Of a stretch of 64,000 bases of DNA, positions 52,979 to 61,309 are shown in pieces. A program made the translations under genes and the position numbers. Under the pieces are notes generated by a model that did no database searches, was not told the origin of the DNA, and saw only the letters and a program-made list of their open reading frames with translations. Each line of letters starts with the position of its first letter. Within the stretch, counting starts at the first letter, position 1. The DNA is from an uncultured Alistipes sp. (GTDB lineage Bacteria; Bacteroidota; Bacteroidia; Bacteroidales; Rikenellaceae), in NCBI GenBank assembly GCA_944321955.1, contig CALUNG010000001.1, positions 124,001-188,000 of the forward strand, given 5' to 3'.

Positions 52979-54985
52979 ATGAAAAAACTACTCCCGCTCT
53001 TTGCTTTTGCAATGCTCGCCGTGGCTGCAAGAGCCGAACGCACCTACACTCTCGCGTCGCCCGACGGACGCCTGCAGACGACTGTTTCGGTCGGCGATAA
53101 CCTCACTTACGACATCGTGCTGGACGGCCGTCGCATCATGGAGCCGTCGCCGCTGTCGATGACGCTGGATGACGGAACAGTCTGGGGCAACGACACCCGT
53201 GTGCGCAAGGCCGTACGTTCGAGCATCGACGCCACTGTTGTCTCCCCATTCTACCGCGCGGCCGAAATCAAGGATCGTTGCAACGTGCTCGAACTGCGCA
53301 TGAAGGGCGACTGGTCCGTAGAATTCCGTGCATACGATGACGGTCTGGCCTATCGCTTCGTGTCGGAGAAGGACGTGCCCTGCAAGGTCGTCGACGAGAC
53401 TGTATCCTACCGTTTTCCCGAGGATTATACGGCCATGGCGCCATACGTTCGCAAAGGCAAGGACGGCGACTGGAATGCACAGTTTTTCAACTCGTTCGAG
53501 AATACTTACACCGTAGCGAAACTCTCCGAACTCAATCCGGGACGTCTGGCGTTCCTGCCGTTGATGGTCGACGCAGGCGACGGAGTGAAGGTCTGCATTA
53601 CGGAGTCGGACCTGATAGACTATCCGGGACTTTATCTCTACAACCATGACGGAGACACGTCGCTCGAGAGCATGTTTGCCTCATGTCCGGAGCATACCGA
53701 GGCCGGGGGCTACAACCGCATACAGCGTGTGGTACGCAAATACGCCCCGCACATCGCCGATATTGCCGGAGCACGTACGTTCCCGTGGCGTGTCGCCGTG
53801 GTCGGCACCGATACCGAGGTTGCGGCCAGTGATCTGACATATCTGCTTGCGACGCCGTCGAAGATCGATGACATCTCGTGGATCAAGCCCGGTAAGGTTG
53901 CATGGGACTGGTGGAATGCGTGGAACATTTCGGGCGTTGATTTCCGTGCCGGCATCAATACCCGGACATATAAATATTATATCGATTTCGCTTCGTCTAA
54001 CGGCATCGAGTATGTGATACTCGACGACGGTTGGGCCGTGGGGCGCGGCGAGGATCTCTTCCAGATCAATCCCGACGTGGATCTTCGTCAGATTATCGAC
54101 TACGGCCGCGAAAAGGGTGTAGGTATTATATTGTGGGCCGGATACATGGCTTTCGAGCGTGATCTTGAGAAGGTCTGCAAGCACTACTCGGAGATGGGAG
54201 TGAAGGGTTTCAAGGTCGATTTCATGGACCATGACGACCAGCACATGACCCGGTTCAATTATCGTGCGGCCGAGATGGCGGCCCGTTACCATCTGGTTCT
54301 CGACCTGCATGGAACCCACAAGCCGGCAGGTTTGAACCGTACGTGGCCCAACATACTGAACTTCGAGGGCGTACACGGTCTCGAGCAGATGAAGTGGAGC
54401 ACGAACAGTGTGGATCAGATGCGCTACGACGTCATGATTCCGTTCATACGCCAGGTTGCCGGCCCGATGGATTATACGCAGGGCGCCATGTCCAACGCCA
54501 ACTACAACAACTTCCGTCCCTGCAGTACCGAACCCATGAGTCAGGGTACGCGCTGCCATCAGCTGGCTCTCTACGTGGTTCTCGAGTCGCCGCTGAACAT
54601 GTTGTGCGACTCTCCGACCAGCTATATGCGCGAGCAGGAGTGTACCGATTTCATTGCCGAGGTTCCGACCGTATGGGACGAGACCCGCATACTTGACGGC
54701 CATGTAGGTGAATATATCGTCACGGCACGCCGCAAGGGCGGCAAGTGGTATATAGGCGGCATCACAGACTGGACTCCGCGCAAACTGGAGGTTGACCTTT
54801 CGGCGTTGGGCGACGGCAATTGCAGGGTGACCCTTTTCCGCGACGGTGTGAATGCCGACCGCAAGGCTACCGACTATCGCAAGCTGACGTTTACGGCCGG
54901 TACGTCGGAGCCTCTGGAGATTTCACTCGCTCCGGGCGGAGGCTTTGCCGCGGTTGTGGAGTTTGCGGCCGGCAAGACCGAGTAA
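52979..54985 (+). CDS. GH97 family glycoside hydrolase (retaining, alpha-galactosidase-like)
   Basis: A 668-residue secreted enzyme (signal MKKLLPLFAFAMLAVAARA). The N-terminal beta-sandwich (about 20-270) begins with SPDGRLQTTVSVGD. The TIM barrel (about 280-560) has VAWDWWNAWN, YVILDDGWAVG and FKVDFMDHDDQ, and a C-terminal beta domain follows. Asp414 in KVDFMD is at the nucleophile position of retaining GH97 enzymes (as in the Bacteroides alpha-galactosidase BT1871). SusB-type inverting members lack this Asp. The enzyme therefore probably acts on alpha-galactosides or related alpha-glycosides. It stands alone, with no SusCD pair nearby. Confidence 0.93.
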   Translation: MKKLLPLFAFAMLAVAARAERTYTLASPDGRLQTTVSVGDNLTYDIVLDGRRIMEPSPLSMTLDDGTVWGNDTRVRKAVRSSIDATVVSPFYRAAEIKDRCNVLELRMKGDWSVEFRAYDDGLAYRFVSEKDVPCKVVDETVSYRFPEDYTAMAPYVRKGKDGDWNAQFFNSFENTYTVAKLSELNPGRLAFLPLMVDAGDGVKVCITESDLIDYPGLYLYNHDGDTSLESMFASCPEHTEAGGYNRIQRVVRKYAPHIADIAGARTFPWRVAVVGTDTEVAASDLTYLLATPSKIDDISWIKPGKVAWDWWNAWNISGVDFRAGINTRTYKYYIDFASSNGIEYVILDDGWAVGRGEDLFQINPDVDLRQIIDYGREKGVGIILWAGYMAFERDLEKVCKHYSEMGVKGFKVDFMDHDDQHMTRFNYRAAEMAARYHLVLDLHGTHKPAGLNRTWPNILNFEGVHGLEQMKWSTNSVDQMRYDVMIPFIRQVAGPMDYTQGAMSNANYNNFRPCSTEPMSQGTRCHQLALYVVLESPLNMLCDSPTSYMREQECTDFIAEVPTVWDETRILDGHVGEYIVTARRKGGKWYIGGITDWTPRKLEVDLSALGDGNCRVTLFRDGVNADRKATDYRKLTFTAGTSEPLEISLAPGGGFAAVVEFAAGKTE

Positions 54986-55001
54986 TGTCCGTAGTATTAA
55001 G

Positions 55002-55039
55002 AAAAAAGAGGTTTTCGATTCGTCGAAAACCTCTTTTTC
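55002..55039. terminator. Bidirectional intrinsic terminator
   Basis: An AAAAAAGAGGTTTTCGA stem with its complement and a 4-nt loop, between convergent GH97 (+) and pfk (-) genes. Confidence 0.9.
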
Positions 55040-55056
55040 TGTTGTACCTGCAACCG

Positions 55057-56289
55057 TTACCAGTTGAGGATCTTGCGGAAATCGTATGCCTCGGGGTTGG
55101 GAACGTATGCCTTGGCGGCTTCGTAGTCCTCCGGGGTGATGTAGTTCATCAGGTTGTTGATGACCTGCTGGATCTTGTCCGACTCGATGTTTACCAGACG
55201 GGGCGGAATCTTGCCGGTCGTCGGGTCCTGAAGGTCTTTCAGGTAGAGGGGTGATACGTATCCCTCCTGGCTGATGTAGACCATGCAGCCGGTCTTGCCT
55301 TCGCTGAAGAGCTTGTAGACGCCCATACCCAGCTCGGAGCAGTATACGAGGTCGTATGCGATAGGAGTCTGGCAACGAACCTCGTAGCCGATCTCTACCG
55401 GACGCGACTTGACCTTGATGCCGATCTCCTTGAGCTTCTTCTCGAGCAGCTCGTTGAAGATGTGTGCCTTCGATACCTTGCCGAGTTCGGGGTGTCCATG
55501 CTCGTCATAGGTGAAGTGTACGCCCGAGTTCTTGATCTCCTCGTTGCTCAGAGCGTGGAATACGCCCTCCGAGATCATTGCCACACCGTATTCCACACCC
55601 ATGATCTTGCGCTTGATGATCGAGGAAACCACGAGGTTGACGATCTTCTCGACCGTGATTTCGGTCTTGTTGAACATCTCGGGAATAACGATCATCGGGT
55701 AGTGGCATGCGGTACCGATACCGAATGCGAGGTGACCTGCCGAGCGGCCCATGGCTGCAACGACGAACCAGTTTGCCGACGTGCGGGCGTCGTTGTATAC
55801 GGCGCGGCCGATAACCGTACCGCCCTCCTTTGCCGACTGATATCCGAATGTCGGGGTGCCTGCCGGAAGCGGGAGGTCATTGTCGATGGTCTTGGGCACG
55901 TGGATGTTTGCGATGGGGTATTTCTTTGCCTCGAGGAACTTGGCGATGCGGTTTGCCGTCGAAGCGGTGTCGTCGCCGCCGACCGTTACGAGCAGCTTGA
56001 CGTTGTTCTCCTTGAAGAAGGTGAGGTTGAAGTTCTCCTCGAAATCCTTGTCGGTGGGCTTGAAACGGCTCATCGTGAGATAGGAACCTCCCAGATTGAA
56101 GATGTAGTCCGCTTTTGCGAAATCGAGATCCTCGTGCTTGGGCGCGGGATTGAACAGACCCGAATAGCCGTAGTGCAGACCGATTACGCGATATCCTTTT
56201 GCAAGGAATGTCTTGGCGACGCTGGCGACAACCGTATTCATGCCGGGTGCCGGTCCACCGCCGGTGAGAATTGCAATAGCCTCTTTCAT
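55057..56289 (-). CDS. pfp: PPi-dependent 6-phosphofructokinase
   Basis: A 410-residue phosphofructokinase-family enzyme. LTGGGPAPGMN near residue 9 and TVGGDDTAS (residues 102-110) form the donor site. GGDD, with Asp106/107 instead of the ATP-type GGDGS, and Lys133 in PKTIDND mark pyrophosphate as phosphoryl donor. The catalytic Asp lies in TIDND. It interconverts fructose 6-phosphate and fructose 1,6-bisphosphate reversibly. Bacteroidota often carry both PPi- and ATP-type enzymes. Confidence 0.92.
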   Translation of the reverse strand: MKEAIAILTGGGPAPGMNTVVASVAKTFLAKGYRVIGLHYGYSGLFNPAPKHEDLDFAKADYIFNLGGSYLTMSRFKPTDKDFEENFNLTFFKENNVKLLVTVGGDDTASTANRIAKFLEAKKYPIANIHVPKTIDNDLPLPAGTPTFGYQSAKEGGTVIGRAVYNDARTSANWFVVAAMGRSAGHLAFGIGTACHYPMIVIPEMFNKTEITVEKIVNLVVSSIIKRKIMGVEYGVAMISEGVFHALSNEEIKNSGVHFTYDEHGHPELGKVSKAHIFNELLEKKLKEIGIKVKSRPVEIGYEVRCQTPIAYDLVYCSELGMGVYKLFSEGKTGCMVYISQEGYVSPLYLKDLQDPTTGKIPPRLVNIESDKIQQVINNLMNYITPEDYEAAKAYVPNPEAYDFRKILNW

Positions 56290-56331
56290 TGTATTTGCGG
56301 TTTATAAAGTTAAAAATAGAATTTTCCGTCG

Positions 56332-56339
56332 CAAAGGTA
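56332..56339 (-). promoter_or_regulatory. -7 promoter box for pfp
   Basis: TACCTTTG on the minus strand, 42 bases upstream of the ATG. No clear -33 element. Confidence 0.5.
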
Positions 56340-56462
56340 AAAAAAAATAGCGTTGGTTGAATAATGTTCCCGAAAAATGAACGCATTGCCGATACAATAT
56401 CTCGTGACGGCATGACCGTAAGGTCGTGCCGAATGTCCGAAAGGACCAATCTACAGACGCAC

Positions 56463-56527
56463 TCCGGTGAAAAAGAGTACCGAAGATGGGCATCCGGTGT
56501 TTGGTTTGCGAAAAAATACTATCTTTG
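56463..56527 (+). promoter_or_regulatory. Promoter region of the steroid-reduction operon
   Basis: The -7 box TATCTTTG is at 56520-56527, with TTTG 16 nt upstream (56500-56503). Two direct copies of TCCGGTG start at 56463 and 56493, exactly 30 bp apart, a possible regulator site. The rest of the ~270-base gap to pfp shows nothing else. Confidence 0.5.
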
Positions 56528-56559
56528 TGAAGATTTTTGCAGAACTAATACCTCGCACG

Positions 56560-57321
56560 ATGAGTCTTTTCGACATTTTCCTGATCGTTATGGCGGTGCT
56601 TGCCCTGGTGGTATTCATCGCGCTCTACTTTTTCGAGGCCGGATACGGCTATCTTTTCAATCCCAGGTTCGGCTTTCCGATACCCAACAGAATAGGGTGG
56701 GTGCTGATGGAGTCTCCGGTATTCATTGCCATGACCATATTGTGGGCCTTGTCGGACCAGACGTGGGCTCCGGCGCCGCTGGCGTTGTTTCTGATATTCC
56801 AGATACACTATTTCCAGCGTTCGTTCATCTTCCCGTTCCTTATTCGCGGCAACTCGAAGATGCCTTTCGGCATTGTGCTCATGGGCATGGTGTTCAATAC
56901 GCTCAATGCCCTGATGCAGGGCGGCTGGATCTTCTACGTGGCTCCGCAGAGCGACTACTATGCCGACTGGTTCTCCAAACCGTATTTCTATGTCGGGGCA
57001 GCGATATTCCTCTTCGGGTTCATCGTGAACCTTCAGTCCGACTACATTATCCGCCATCTGCGCAAGCCGGGCGATACGAAACACTACATCCCGCGCGGCG
57101 GCATGTTCCGCTACGTCTCTTCGGCCAACTATTTCGGCGAGTTGATGGAGTGGGTGGGCTTCGCCATAGCGTCGTGGTCGTGGGCCGGCGCCGTGTTCGC
57201 ATGGTGGACCTTCGCCAACCTCGCACCGCGTGCCAATTCGCTCTACAAACGCTATGAGCAGGAGTTCGGCGAAGAGTTTACATCGCTCAAACGCAAGAGA
57301 ATAATTCCATTCATATATTGA
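56560..57321 (+). CDS. 3-oxo-5-alpha-steroid 4-dehydrogenase (SRD5A-like 5-alpha-reductase)
   Basis: A 253-residue membrane protein with about seven helices, the length of human SRD5A2 (254). NRIGWVLMESPVF near residue 43 aligns with the SRD5A WxxQE segment; Glu51 matches human SRD5A2 Glu57, while Gln56 is Met here. The C-terminal half follows SRD5A closely: GMFRYVSSANYFGELMEW, then GFAIASWSWAGAVFAWWTF, YKRYEQEFGEEF and the ending KRIIPFIY. This domain binds NADPH. It would reduce the delta4 bond of 3-oxo-delta4 steroids to the 5-alpha product. The OYE-type gene follows after 4 bases. The ATG at 56560 was chosen because upstream codons overlap the promoter. Confidence 0.88.
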   Translation: MSLFDIFLIVMAVLALVVFIALYFFEAGYGYLFNPRFGFPIPNRIGWVLMESPVFIAMTILWALSDQTWAPAPLALFLIFQIHYFQRSFIFPFLIRGNSKMPFGIVLMGMVFNTLNALMQGGWIFYVAPQSDYYADWFSKPYFYVGAAIFLFGFIVNLQSDYIIRHLRKPGDTKHYIPRGGMFRYVSSANYFGELMEWVGFAIASWSWAGAVFAWWTFANLAPRANSLYKRYEQEFGEEFTSLKRKRIIPFIY

Positions 57322-57325
57322 TATT

Positions 57326-58567
57326 ATGGAGAAAGACCTCAAGGAGTCGAAACTCTTTACCCCCTATCGCCTGGGACATGTCACGTTGTGTAACCGAACC
57401 ATACGTTCGGCGGCATTCGAATCCATGGGAAAGGATTTCGGTCCCACGCAGCAGCTCAAGGACTACCATGTAAGTGTCGCCCGCGGCGGAATCGGCATGA
57501 CCACGCTGGCCTATGCGGCCGTCAACCGCAGCGGTCTGTCGTTCAACAAACAGCTGTGGCTGCGTCCCGAGATTGTTCCCGGACTGAAGGACATCACAGA
57601 CGCCATACATGCCGAAGGTGCGGCCGCAGGCATACAGATAGGCCATTGCGGCAACATGACGCACTGGTCTACGGCCGGATGTTTCCCCGTCGGAGCATCT
57701 ACGGGCTTCAATCTCTACTCTCCGACCTTCGTGCGCGGCATGCGTCGCAGCGAGTGTGTCGAGTTCGCCAAGGATTTCGGTAAGGCCGTGCTTACGGCAC
57801 ACGAGGCAGGTTTCGACAGCGTCGAGGTTCATGCCGGTCACGGTTACCTCATATCGCAGTTCCTGTCGCCCTATACCAACCACCGCCACGATGAATACGG
57901 CGGCTCGCTTGCCAACCGCATGCGCTTCATGAACATGTGCCTCGAAGAGGTTATGGAGGCTGCCGCGAAGACCGGTACCGCCGTGCTGGTCAAGCATAAC
58001 ATGGAGGATGGCTTCAAGCGCGGCATTCAGATCCCCGAGAGCATCGAGATTGCCAAACAGATCGAAAAGTTAGGAGTCGACGGCATAGTCCTTACTTCGG
58101 GTTTCGTGTCGAAGGCCCCGATGGCCGTGATGCGCGGACGCATACCGACCAAGACCATGAGTTACTATATGCCGTGGTCGTCGTGGCCGCAGAAGATCGT
58201 GGTAAACCTTTTCGGCAACATGATGATCCGCCAGTACGATTTCGAGGAGTGCTACTTCCTCGAGAACGCCAAAAAGTTCCGTGCCGAACTGAAGTGCCCG
58301 CTGGTATATGTCGGCGGCCTCATATCGCGAGCCGGTATCGAACGCGTACTCGATGCCGGTTTCGAGATGGTGCAGATGGCGCGTGCGCTGGTCAACGACC
58401 CGGCCTTCGTGAACAAGCTGCGCGATGGCGACATCAATACCCGTTCGGGCTGCGACCACCGTGACTACTGCATGGCCCGCATGTATTCTGTTGACATGCA
58501 GTGCTGCCACAACTGCAAGGAGCATATTCCCGACCGCCTCTGGAAGGAACTGAACAAAATCAAGTAG
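57326..58567 (+). CDS. OYE-family NADH:flavin oxidoreductase, probable steroid 5-beta-reductase
   Basis: A 413-residue FMN TIM-barrel enzyme. LFTPYRLGHVTLCNRTIRSA binds FMN, IQIGHCGN is the His region, VEVHAGHGYLISQFLSPYTN and HRHDEYGGSLANRMRF are core motifs, and YVGGLISR with MARALVNDPAFV forms the phosphate site. It is a short OYE form without the C-terminal FAD/NAD domains of BaiCD. Instead it ends in a Cys cluster (SGCDHRDYC and QCCHNC). OYE-type enzymes saturate the enone of 3-oxo-delta4 steroids, giving 5-beta products. The neighbours make a steroid substrate likely. Confidence 0.85.
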   Translation: MEKDLKESKLFTPYRLGHVTLCNRTIRSAAFESMGKDFGPTQQLKDYHVSVARGGIGMTTLAYAAVNRSGLSFNKQLWLRPEIVPGLKDITDAIHAEGAAAGIQIGHCGNMTHWSTAGCFPVGASTGFNLYSPTFVRGMRRSECVEFAKDFGKAVLTAHEAGFDSVEVHAGHGYLISQFLSPYTNHRHDEYGGSLANRMRFMNMCLEEVMEAAAKTGTAVLVKHNMEDGFKRGIQIPESIEIAKQIEKLGVDGIVLTSGFVSKAPMAVMRGRIPTKTMSYYMPWSSWPQKIVVNLFGNMMIRQYDFEECYFLENAKKFRAELKCPLVYVGGLISRAGIERVLDAGFEMVQMARALVNDPAFVNKLRDGDINTRSGCDHRDYCMARMYSVDMQCCHNCKEHIPDRLWKELNKIK

Positions 58568-58570
58568 CCT

Positions 58571-59377
58571 ATGATACGAGGAGAGGTCGCTCCGGGAACG
58601 AAAACGGCTCTCGTGACCGGCGCTTCGGCTGGAATCGGACGCTGCTATGCACGACGTCTTGCGTCGCTTGGTTATAATCTGGTGATCGTAAGCCGTCACG
58701 AGGATCGTCTGAACGAACTTGCCGAAGAGATACGCGGACAGCATCCCGTATCGGTTACGGTTCTGGCCATGGACCTTGCCCGCGAGCAGGCGTCGTATGA
58801 ACTGTTCGAGGCCGTCAGGTCGCGTGGTATCGATGTCGACGTGCTGATCAACAACGCCGGCATGTTCTCGTTTCTCGACATACTGAAGACCCCGACGGAG
58901 CGCATATCGCGTCTGCTGTTGCTGCATGACATGACCCTTACGCTCAATTGCCGCCTGTTCGGCGAGGAGATGGCACGTCGCGGCGGCGGGCATATTCTGA
59001 ACATGTCGTCGTTCTCGATATGGATGCCTTTTCCGGGTCTGTCGTTATACAGCGCCAGCAAATCCTACGTAAAGAGTTTTTCGGTGGCCTTCTCCAAGGA
59101 GGTTCAGGAACTCGGCATAAAGTGTACGGCCGTATGTCCGGCCGGTATCGCCACCGACCTTTACGGCTTGCCGGCTGACTGGCAGCGTTTCGGTGTGAGA
59201 ATCGGTGTGCTGATGACGGCGGACCGTTGCGCCAAGAAGGGATTGAGGGCCATGTGGCGCGGACGCCGCAAGTGCGTCCCCGACTGGTGGAACAAGATCT
59301 TCATACCTTTCTGTCTGCTGATACCTTATCCGCTGATGAAACTCATACGGCGCTGGACGGCCCGTTTCCAGAAATAA
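58571..59377 (+). CDS. Short-chain dehydrogenase, probable 3-beta-hydroxysteroid dehydrogenase
   Basis: A 268-residue classical SDR. The cofactor loop TGASAGIG is at residues 16-23, NNAG at 94-97, the catalytic Ser in NMSSFS (146-147), and Tyr160 with Lys164 in YSASK. SRHEDRL after the second strand suggests NADP(H) preference. The C-terminal helix (FIPFCLLIPYPLMKLIRRW) is hydrophobic and may touch the membrane, as in steroid SDRs. It starts 3 bases after the OYE gene. In the bile-acid operons known from Parabacteroides and Odoribacteraceae this slot is a 3-beta-HSDH; that assignment is by context. Confidence 0.85.
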   Translation: MIRGEVAPGTKTALVTGASAGIGRCYARRLASLGYNLVIVSRHEDRLNELAEEIRGQHPVSVTVLAMDLAREQASYELFEAVRSRGIDVDVLINNAGMFSFLDILKTPTERISRLLLLHDMTLTLNCRLFGEEMARRGGGHILNMSSFSIWMPFPGLSLYSASKSYVKSFSVAFSKEVQELGIKCTAVCPAGIATDLYGLPADWQRFGVRIGVLMTADRCAKKGLRAMWRGRRKCVPDWWNKIFIPFCLLIPYPLMKLIRRWTARFQK

Positions 59378-59386
59378 ACGACAATG

Positions 59387-59418
59387 GCAGGCAACCTCGA
59401 TGGTTGCCTGCTTTTTTT
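59387..59418 (+). terminator. Intrinsic terminator of the steroid operon
   Basis: A GCAGGCAACC stem with its complement and a TCGA-type loop, followed by CTTTTTTT. Confidence 0.9.
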
Positions 59419-59630
59419 GTCGTATCGTCCTGAACAAAAAAGATTCGGCGGCGATACACTTTTTGTCATTATTTGTTAATTTCGCGCGCCAAAACAGATG
59501 TTGTGGGTTATCTCTAAATGTCATAATGTCGTTATTGGTAGGTTGTCAGGTTTTATGGTGCACCACTTGATTTCATCGGATGTGCGGCTGATGGTCGCCC
59601 GGAATCGCGTGTGCATTGAGAGTGAAAAAT

Positions 59631-60821
59631 ATGGAGAACAAAATGACATTGAAAAACTGGTTGCCTCTGATCGGGCTGACCTGCGCGGCGTTCATATTCA
59701 ATACCTCGGAGTTCATACCCATAGGTCTGTTGAGCGACATAGCGGCCGATTTTGCCATTACCGAAGCACGTGCCGGAATGATAATATCGGTATATGCATT
59801 TGTGGTCATGCTGATGTCGCTGCCGCTGATGATACTGGTATCCAAGGTAGAACTGCGCAAATTGATGCTGGTCATAGCATCGCTGTTCGTGCTGTTTCAG
59901 ATGCTGTCGGGCATATCGACCGGCTACGGCATGCTCATGTTGTCGAGAATAGGCGTTGCCTGTACACATGCGATATTCTGGTCGATAGTATCGCCATATG
60001 CCGTAAGGCTTGTTCCGGAGAAGTTCCAGCCGCTGGCTTTAGGAATGATTGCTACCGGCACCTCCATCGCCCTTATCTGCGGCATGCCGCTGGGACGTAT
60101 TATCGGACTCTCAATCGGCTGGCGCATGGCGTTCATCTGTATCGGCATCTTCGCGTTCGTGCTGCTCGTCTATATGGCTGCCTTATTGCCTAAGGCTCCG
60201 AGCCGCGGCGGATTTTCATTCCACAAGTTGCCGGTACTGCTCAAGGATCCGCTGCTCGTGGGACTATATGTCCTGTCGTTCGCCATAGCAACATCCTATT
60301 ATACCGGATACAGCTATATTGAACCGTTCCTTAAACAGGTAGCCGGCATGCACGATGGCATGATCACCACTACGATGGTCATTTTCGGCTGCATGGGTAT
60401 TTTGGGCAGCATCTCATTCTCGCGTCTTTACGCCAGAAATCCGTTCAGGTACATGAGTATAGTGTTGGGTGGCGTTACCGTCTGCCTTTTACTGTTGCGG
60501 CCGGCTTCGTATTTCATGGTGGCCGCAATTGCGGTCTGTGCATTGTGGGGCGCTTTCTTTACCGCCTCGAACGTGGTAATGCAGTCGGAGATAATACACA
60601 TGTCGCCGCAAGATGCCACTTCGGTGTCGATGTCGATTTTCTCTGGTATATTCAATCTGGGCATTGCGTGCGGTACCTATGTCGGCGGGTCGGTATGTAC
60701 CCACATGTCGATAGCCGATATCGGTTATGTGGGCGGCGCCATGGCCCTTGTGACATTCATATACTGGCGCCGGTATGTCATGGCCCGGTTCCGCAAGGCT
60801 CTGCAGCTGCTGCACAGGTAG
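59631..60821 (+). CDS. MFS transporter (AraJ/SotB-like efflux family)
   Basis: A 396-residue transporter with twelve membrane helices. FNTSEFIPIGLLSDIAADF in helix 1 matches the signature of DHA1-type sugar or drug efflux proteins (AraJ, SotB, YdhP). IFWSIVSPYAVRLVPEKFQP and GWRMAFICIGIFAF mark the second and third conserved loops. It probably exports a small molecule by proton antiport; the substrate is unknown. The ATG at 59631 was chosen; a TTG five codons upstream is also in frame. The ~210 bases between the upstream terminator and this gene show no gene and no clear promoter box. Confidence 0.88.
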   Translation: MENKMTLKNWLPLIGLTCAAFIFNTSEFIPIGLLSDIAADFAITEARAGMIISVYAFVVMLMSLPLMILVSKVELRKLMLVIASLFVLFQMLSGISTGYGMLMLSRIGVACTHAIFWSIVSPYAVRLVPEKFQPLALGMIATGTSIALICGMPLGRIIGLSIGWRMAFICIGIFAFVLLVYMAALLPKAPSRGGFSFHKLPVLLKDPLLVGLYVLSFAIATSYYTGYSYIEPFLKQVAGMHDGMITTTMVIFGCMGILGSISFSRLYARNPFRYMSIVLGGVTVCLLLLRPASYFMVAAIAVCALWGAFFTASNVVMQSEIIHMSPQDATSVSMSIFSGIFNLGIACGTYVGGSVCTHMSIADIGYVGGAMALVTFIYWRRYVMARFRKALQLLHR

Positions 60822-60890
60822 AATGCGAATGATTGGAAGGGCTCAGGAGCATGGGCCCTTTCGCTGTGATAAGAGTTGATAATACGAAAA

Positions 60891-60920
60891 AAAGCCGAAC
60901 TTTACAGTTCGGCTTTTTTC
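60891..60920 (+). terminator. Intrinsic terminator after the MFS gene
   Basis: A 10-bp AAAGCCGAAC stem with its complement and a TTTACA loop, followed by a T-run; flanking A-runs also make it usable on the minus strand for tRNA-Ser. Confidence 0.85.
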
Positions 60921-60924
60921 TTTT

Positions 60925-61014
<90 letters not shown>

Positions 61015-61042
61015 AAACCTGACTCCGTTCAAAAGAGTGGTG

Positions 61043-61050
61043 CAAATATA
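61043..61050 (-). promoter_or_regulatory. -7 promoter box for tRNA-Ser
   Basis: TATATTTG on the minus strand, 28 bases upstream of the mature 5' end. The rest of the gap to sufB (61051-61284) shows no gene; the one short frame there has no recognisable features. Confidence 0.55.
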
Positions 61051-61284
61051 CAATCTTTTTCTAAAACAAACAAGACATGCGGCCAAAAAACTCGAACCTC
61101 ACAATCTTTCATCTTTGCGTGCCGTTTCCAATGTGCAGATGTATGGTGCGAATCAACATGTCTTCGGGTTGATGCCGTTGCGAATCGGGCGGATGCAGCC
61201 TGCAAAGAGACCTGAGGCCGCAATATCGACGTGCAGGCCATATTATATATGGTGTAAAGAGGTATGGCATTTGCATTTTTTTTG

Positions 61285-61292
61285 TACATTTG
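61285..61292 (+). promoter_or_regulatory. -7 promoter box for the suf operon
   Basis: TACATTTG, 17 bases upstream of the sufB ATG. No -33 element at standard spacing. Confidence 0.5.
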
Positions 61293-61309
61293 CAAGTTAA
61301 TGTACGACT

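Noticed and set aside
61037-61300. 87-codon frame between tRNA-Ser and sufB
   Set aside because: No motif, covers the tRNA promoter and the suf -7 box; treated as non-coding.
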